The notes under the pieces were generated by a model. It saw only the letters and a program-made list of their open reading frames with translations, was not told the DNA's origin and ran no database searches. Shown here piece after piece: positions 59,918 to 64,000 of a DNA stretch of 64,000 nt. Both the position numbers and the translations under genes were made by a program. Every line of letters begins with the position of its first letter. Position 1 is the stretch's first letter. Origin of the DNA: Prunella strophiata (taxonomy: Eukaryota > Chordata > Aves > Passeriformes > Prunellidae); the NCBI GenBank assembly GCA_036583965.1, contig JAZBQD010000001.1:17987608-18051607 (forward strand), written 5' to 3'.

Positions 59918-60065
59918 TTCATAGAACCACAGGATGATAGGAAATAATCCAGTGCCACCCCCTGCCATGGGCAGGAACACCTTCCACTGTCCCAGGGTGC
60001 TCCAAGTGGCCTTGGACACTTCCAGGGATCCAGGAGCATCCACAGCTTCTCTGTGTAACCTCTGC
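59918..60065 (-). mobile_element. CR1 LINE 3'-end fragment
   Basis: Antisense copy: TTTCATAGAACCACAGGATG, CCCTGCCATGGGCAGGAACA, CTTCCACTGTCCCAGGGTGC, CAGCTTCTCTGTGTAACCTC. The GGTTTGGGTTGGAAGG block is deleted. Confidence 0.92.
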
Positions 60066-61264
60066 CATGGCTGCTTTGCACTGAGAACAGCAACTGCAGG
60101 AGATGTCCTGACAAGGGACAAAGACCATTGATGGTAGGGTCATCAAAAGCTTGAAAGACAGCAATTAGGTGTGATGGATAAAATATATACTGCAACAGCA
60201 AAATTAAATTAAAAATTAAATTAAAATTATTTTAATTTAGCTGACTCAGTTGGGATAATCCTACACTCTACAGCATTAGGGCTTGGCCAGTGAGGCACTG
60301 CAATCTCCTGAAATCTTATTAACTCAGCTAACTGCACTTTGCCTCCACTTTCTTCTAATTTTAGATTTAAACTCTCTACAAGCAGAGCCCATGCAGGGTG
60401 AACACAAATTTTAAACATTATGCTTTGCTGAAATGTACTGCAAGTATATTTTCTTTTGAAAGAGGCAGGGTGGATTATTTTACTGAAGTTCTCAGGATGT
60501 TAATATTTGAGGGCAACCTCTGCTTTTGCAGTTCCAAGGGAAGGGGACAGTGAGTGCAGGCAGCACTGCTGGTACTACAGAGCTCCTCAGAAATTCCTGC
60601 TGACACAGCTTCCTCTTCATCTTTGTCTCATATCAAGTTAGTAGTCAATGTGTTATTTTAACAGCATGACAACAACTATACAGAATGTCAAATAGTTACC
60701 TTTTATCTGGAATTTTATTCCTGCCATATATTTCAATGGAAATATACAACTTAATGTTGCAACATATTTCATGGTGAAATGGGTAATAAAAAAACTATAG
60801 ACTGTGCACTTCCCCTACAACATAAAGGAGGGATACACTGAAAATCTCTACTGTTTGCTACTCTCTGTTGTCCAAAATTTCCACACCAATATACTGTGTC
60901 TGAACTATAAATATTGCTATTTGCAAGGCTTTTATTTTTATCTTTTTAATGAAATAAAATATAAACACAAAATACACTCTGAATCCATCTGGCCAGCCTC
61001 AGTTTCAGTTCCAGACTGATGTAAGGATAGAGACAGAGGAGAAAACCCTTCAGACCACACTTTGACCCCACCACATGGCAGCCTGGTGTCCCTCACCTGG
61101 GTGAGGTGCTTTCCAAACCCCAGGGAAGGAGAAAATCAGGAGCAGGAAATTCTACATCAGCAGGTGCAAAGCAAAACCCCTCTGTTATCCCCTGTATATT
61201 CTGGTATCAGGCCAATGCTGGGGGGGCACTCAGGAGCTCCTTCTGGAATCTCAAAAAATGCACA
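60066..61264. other. Intronic sequence without recognised gene
   Basis: It holds an AT-rich low-complexity patch (AATTAAATTAAA words) at 60195-60240. No exon is recognised. Confidence 0.5.
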
Positions 61265-61432
61265 CAGAATCACAGAAGAGTTTGGGTTGGAAGGGATCTT
61301 TAAATGATTAATTTAAATTGGGGTTTGATCCACCCCATCCTGCAGTGAGCAGGAACATCTTCAACTAAACCAAGCTGCTCCCTGCCCCATCCACCCTGGC
61401 CTTGGACACTTTGAGGGATGAGGCATCAAATG
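61265..61432 (-). mobile_element. CR1 LINE 3'-end fragment
   Basis: Antisense copy: AGAATCACAGAAGAGTTTGG, GTTGGAAGGGATCTTTAAAT, CTGCCCCATCCACCCTGGCC, TTGGACACTTTGAGGGATGA. Confidence 0.92.
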
Positions 61433-62870
61433 CCTCCCCCTGTCTGACACATCCAATGCTTTCAGCAAACTGAAAAGTTCCTGTGGATCTTCAGAGAGAT
61501 ACATTTTCCCTCCTAAGTAAACTACAGACCACGAAAGAAATACTCCCTGTCATTTTCCATACAGATGACAGCTGGCTAATTAGTGAAATTATAGCTTTGT
61601 CAATATCACTTCATTCGCTCAACCCCTCTTGCTATTTAAAAAAAAAAAAAAAAAAAAAAAAAGGAGCTGAAAGATCCAAACTCTTTCACATATTTGTATT
61701 TACCCAAGAAAAGTCTCCCTTTTCAAGGGAGGCCTGCTGGGCAGAGCTGTGACAGCCACAACACCCACATGGAGCAGTCTCCAGGACTCATTTAAGATTT
61801 TCATTTAAGATCCCTTGGCTTGGCCATGTCCTACATGAATAATTATATACAAATTATTATTATATATTATTATATACAAATACACTGCTGGAGCACGAGG
61901 AGGACAGGAAGTTTTAGATGTTGACAACACGAGGTATCTCAGATGAACAATGTCTGGCAAGTTTTCCTGCTGGAGGATGGATTTACCTGAGGACCATCAG
62001 GCCTCTGAGCTTTCTCCTCCAGCATCCATGCTGAGTGTGCTTGCTCTGCCCTCGCTGTGCCCCTTCCAGGGTACACAGGAATCTACCAAATAAACCATCA
62101 GGCTCTACGTTCTGATGTATCCCAAGATTTTATGTTAGTCTAGGTGTGCCCTGTCTGGCAGTGGAGCACAGCCTGAGAGCTGCAATTAACTCCCAGTGCT
62201 GGGACTTTTCCCTATCAGTGAACAGTTAAACCAGAATTACTATCTGCAGCTCTTGATGAGGCCAAAAAATGGAAAAAAAAAAAATGGATGGCACCACTGG
62301 AGCTGGATAAAGCAAGACAGTGCTCCAAGGCCAGTGTCCCAGCAACTGCTCCACTGCCAGCTCAGGACTCAGCAGAGGAGCCTGCAGGACCTGCTCTGAC
62401 CCCTGCAGAGGTTTCCAGAAACATGACTACACTCTGAGCTCCCTCTTGGCCTTTAGAACCTGCACAGCAGCCTGCAGCTCACCCACAGGCTGCCTGGTCC
62501 CCCAGAGACACAGCAGCAACACATCAGGACATCCTCAAAGCTTTGCCAAGCCCTGCTGCATTCACACCAGGGCAGGAACAACCTCACAGTCCCAACCTCC
62601 TCTGGGCCAGGCATGAGTTCAGCCTCTGTACTTGCCCAGCAAACCCATGCAGCTTGCAGACATGAAAACAGGAACAAAGCAAAATCACTGAATTCCCTGG
62701 TTTTGTTTGTTGACACTGATTCCTCTTCAAGTGCTTCCTCTCTCAGCAGGAAAGCCCAAGCCACTGGATGCCCATCCATCCTGAGCTGGGTGACACCAGC
62801 TGATGACACACAGCAGGCTTTTGTTCTGGGGACCTGTCCAGGATTACTGCTCGAGGTCCTTCCTTGAGAA
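61433..62870. other. Intronic sequence without recognised gene
   Basis: It contains a poly(A) at 61638-61662 and an ATTATATACAAA duplication at about 61838-61880. No exon is recognised. Confidence 0.5.
61638..61662. repeat. Poly(A) tract, ~25 bp
   Basis: An uninterrupted A run after GCTATTT. No retroposed body is recognised next to it. Confidence 0.95.
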
Positions 62871-63300
62871 GCAGCCTGCCCTGGAAGTTCTGGGATGTGC
62901 AGCCTGCCCTGGAAGCTCTGGGATGTGCAGCCTGCCCTGGAAGCTCTGGGATGTGCAGCCTGCCCTGGGAGCTCTGGGATGTGCAGCCTGCCCTGGAAGC
63001 TCTGGGATGTGCAGCCTGCCCTGGAAGCTCTGGGATGTGCAGCCTGCCCTGGGAGCTCTGGGATGTGCAGCCTGCCCTGGAAGCTCTGGGATGTGCAGCC
63101 TGCCCTGGAAGCTCTGGGATGTGCAGCCCACTCTGGAAGTTCTGGCATGTGCAGCCTGCCCTGAAGTTCTGGGATGTGCAGCCTGCCCTGGGAGCTCTGG
63201 GATGTGCAGCTGCCCTGGAAGTTCTGGGATGTGCAGCCTGCCCTGGAAGCTCTGGGATGTGCAGCCTGCCCTGGAAGCTCTGGGATGTGCAGCCTGCCCC
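62871..63300. repeat. Minisatellite, 28-bp unit, about 15 copies with higher-order pattern
   Basis: Unit GCAGCCTGCCCTGGAAGCTC plus TGGGATGT recurs every 28 bp. Copies carry AAGTTC, AAGCTC or GAGCTC. From 62909 the order AAGCTC, AAGCTC, GAGCTC repeats twice and starts a third time, an 84-bp higher-order unit. Later copies have single-base deletions. As 28 is not a multiple of 3, frames stay open on both strands, giving spurious proteins of up to 337 residues. Confidence 0.98.
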
Positions 63301-64000
63301 AGCCCAGGGGGCTTTGCTGGCAGGGGCACAGATGAGCAGGGAGCAGCTCCAGAGATCTCCAGCCCAGCAGCACAGCCCAGCAGCACCCTGCTCCTCACCC
63401 TGCTCCTCACCCTGCTCCCTGCCAGAGCTCCTCATCTCCTGCAGACCTGCTGGGCTGCTTCACAGATCTGCCCTTGACACAAAGGCTGGGAAAACTGGAG
63501 CACAGAGCACCACATCCCTCAGCTTCTCCTTTCTCCTGGGAGAAGCTTCACAGTTTTGGCCCTGCAGCTTCATCATTTTGGTTCACCACGATAACCATGC
63601 AAGAGGACTCAAATCCATCACCAGCACCAACCACACCAGCTCCTCTGTAGGAATTGCTCCCTTCACTCTGGAAAGACCCAGCCAGCCCCTCAGCTCTGCC
63701 AATGAAGGCAGAATGGCAGCCCCAGCTGGATGTGGGAGAGCCAACAACAAGCCAAAGGCTATTTGGGAAGGATCAGAAAAACTGCTGAGAGGTGATTTAT
63801 TCAGGAGATTCATCAGCTCCCCAACTTTGCGAAGCTTCGGAGATGGTGTAAATGTAACAAGTGAGCCTCTTGCATGAATAAAAAATTACGTTTTACATAA
63901 ATTAAATATATAATTTGATTAAACATGTTTATGTCTCTGCAGTGACATTTAGAATAGGAAGTATTCATTTTCTGTTTTGAAAGGAAAAAACTCTTTCAAA
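63301..64000. other. Intronic or upstream sequence without recognised gene
   Basis: A short CCCTGCTCCTCA triplication (63386-63420) follows the minisatellite; the rest is unique and AT-rich at the right edge. No exon is recognised. Confidence 0.5.

Larger units (their letters stand above)
4426..64000 (-). other. Upstream (5') intronic region of CTBP2
   Basis: Everything to the right of the inferred acceptor lies upstream of the first coding exon on the gene's own strand. CTBP2 genes of vertebrates have very long 5' introns with several alternative non-coding first exons, so most or all of this region is probably intron. No other coding exon could be recognised. The distal boundary cannot be fixed from sequence alone, and the right part could be beyond the promoter. 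Confidence 0.7.

Noticed and set aside
62453..63877. Open frames of 306 and 337 codons on opposite strands
   Set aside because: Both are created by the 28-bp minisatellite: the unit length is not a multiple of 3 and contains no stops in several frames. No domain outside the repeat.

Overview
This is a vertebrate nuclear genome window, almost certainly from a bird and probably a passerine. The main evidence is about 23 truncated 3' ends of CR1 LINEs on both strands. Each carries the recognisable tail that ends in a variant of CCAACCCAAACCATTCTGTG. There are also two LTRs of types I recognise from songbird genomes. There is no bacterial-style gene organisation, and nearly all long open frames are by-products of tandem repeats or of chance.

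One real gene is identifiable. On the minus strand, 4425-4266 is an internal exon with a clean acceptor, 102 nt of 5' UTR, a start codon in good context at 4323, and 19 full codons plus one base before a strong GTAAGA donor. The codons read MALVDKHKVKRQRLDRICE, the N-terminus of the transcriptional corepressor CtBP2 (CTBP2). Positions 1-4265 are therefore the intron after the first coding exon. Positions 4426-64000 lie upstream of it and are best read as the large 5' intron(s) of CTBP2, although the most distal part could be intergenic. The RIBEYE-specific A-domain exon, the alternative first exon of this gene, is not in the window.

Layout by region. 1-4265: intron, no repeats recognised. 4266-4425: coding exon, with a CR1 remnant (4464-4582) starting just beyond the branch-point region. 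4.6-19.8 kb: intron with CR1 copies, one LTR (about 9568-10161) and AT-rich segments that look like conserved non-coding sequence. 19.86-20.26 kb: a compact CpG island, the best candidate for an alternative promoter or first exon. 20.3-44.2 kb: intron with many CR1 copies and several enhancer-like segments. 44.2-44.5 kb: a long pre-miRNA-like hairpin followed by two perfect palindromes. 44.77-45.40 kb: a 38-bp minisatellite. 45.7-58.1 kb: more CR1 copies, a solo LTR with intact ends and a target-site duplication (52470-52930), and an ATT/ATC microsatellite. 59.17-59.60 kb: a 68-72-bp minisatellite. 62.87-63.30 kb: a 28-bp minisatellite with higher-order structure.

Apart from the exon, the most notable items are the 103-nt hairpin at 44228-44330, the CpG island, the upstream ORF in the CTBP2 leader and the organised minisatellites. 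Sequence conservation and expression could not be tested here, so all regulatory and ncRNA calls are candidates.
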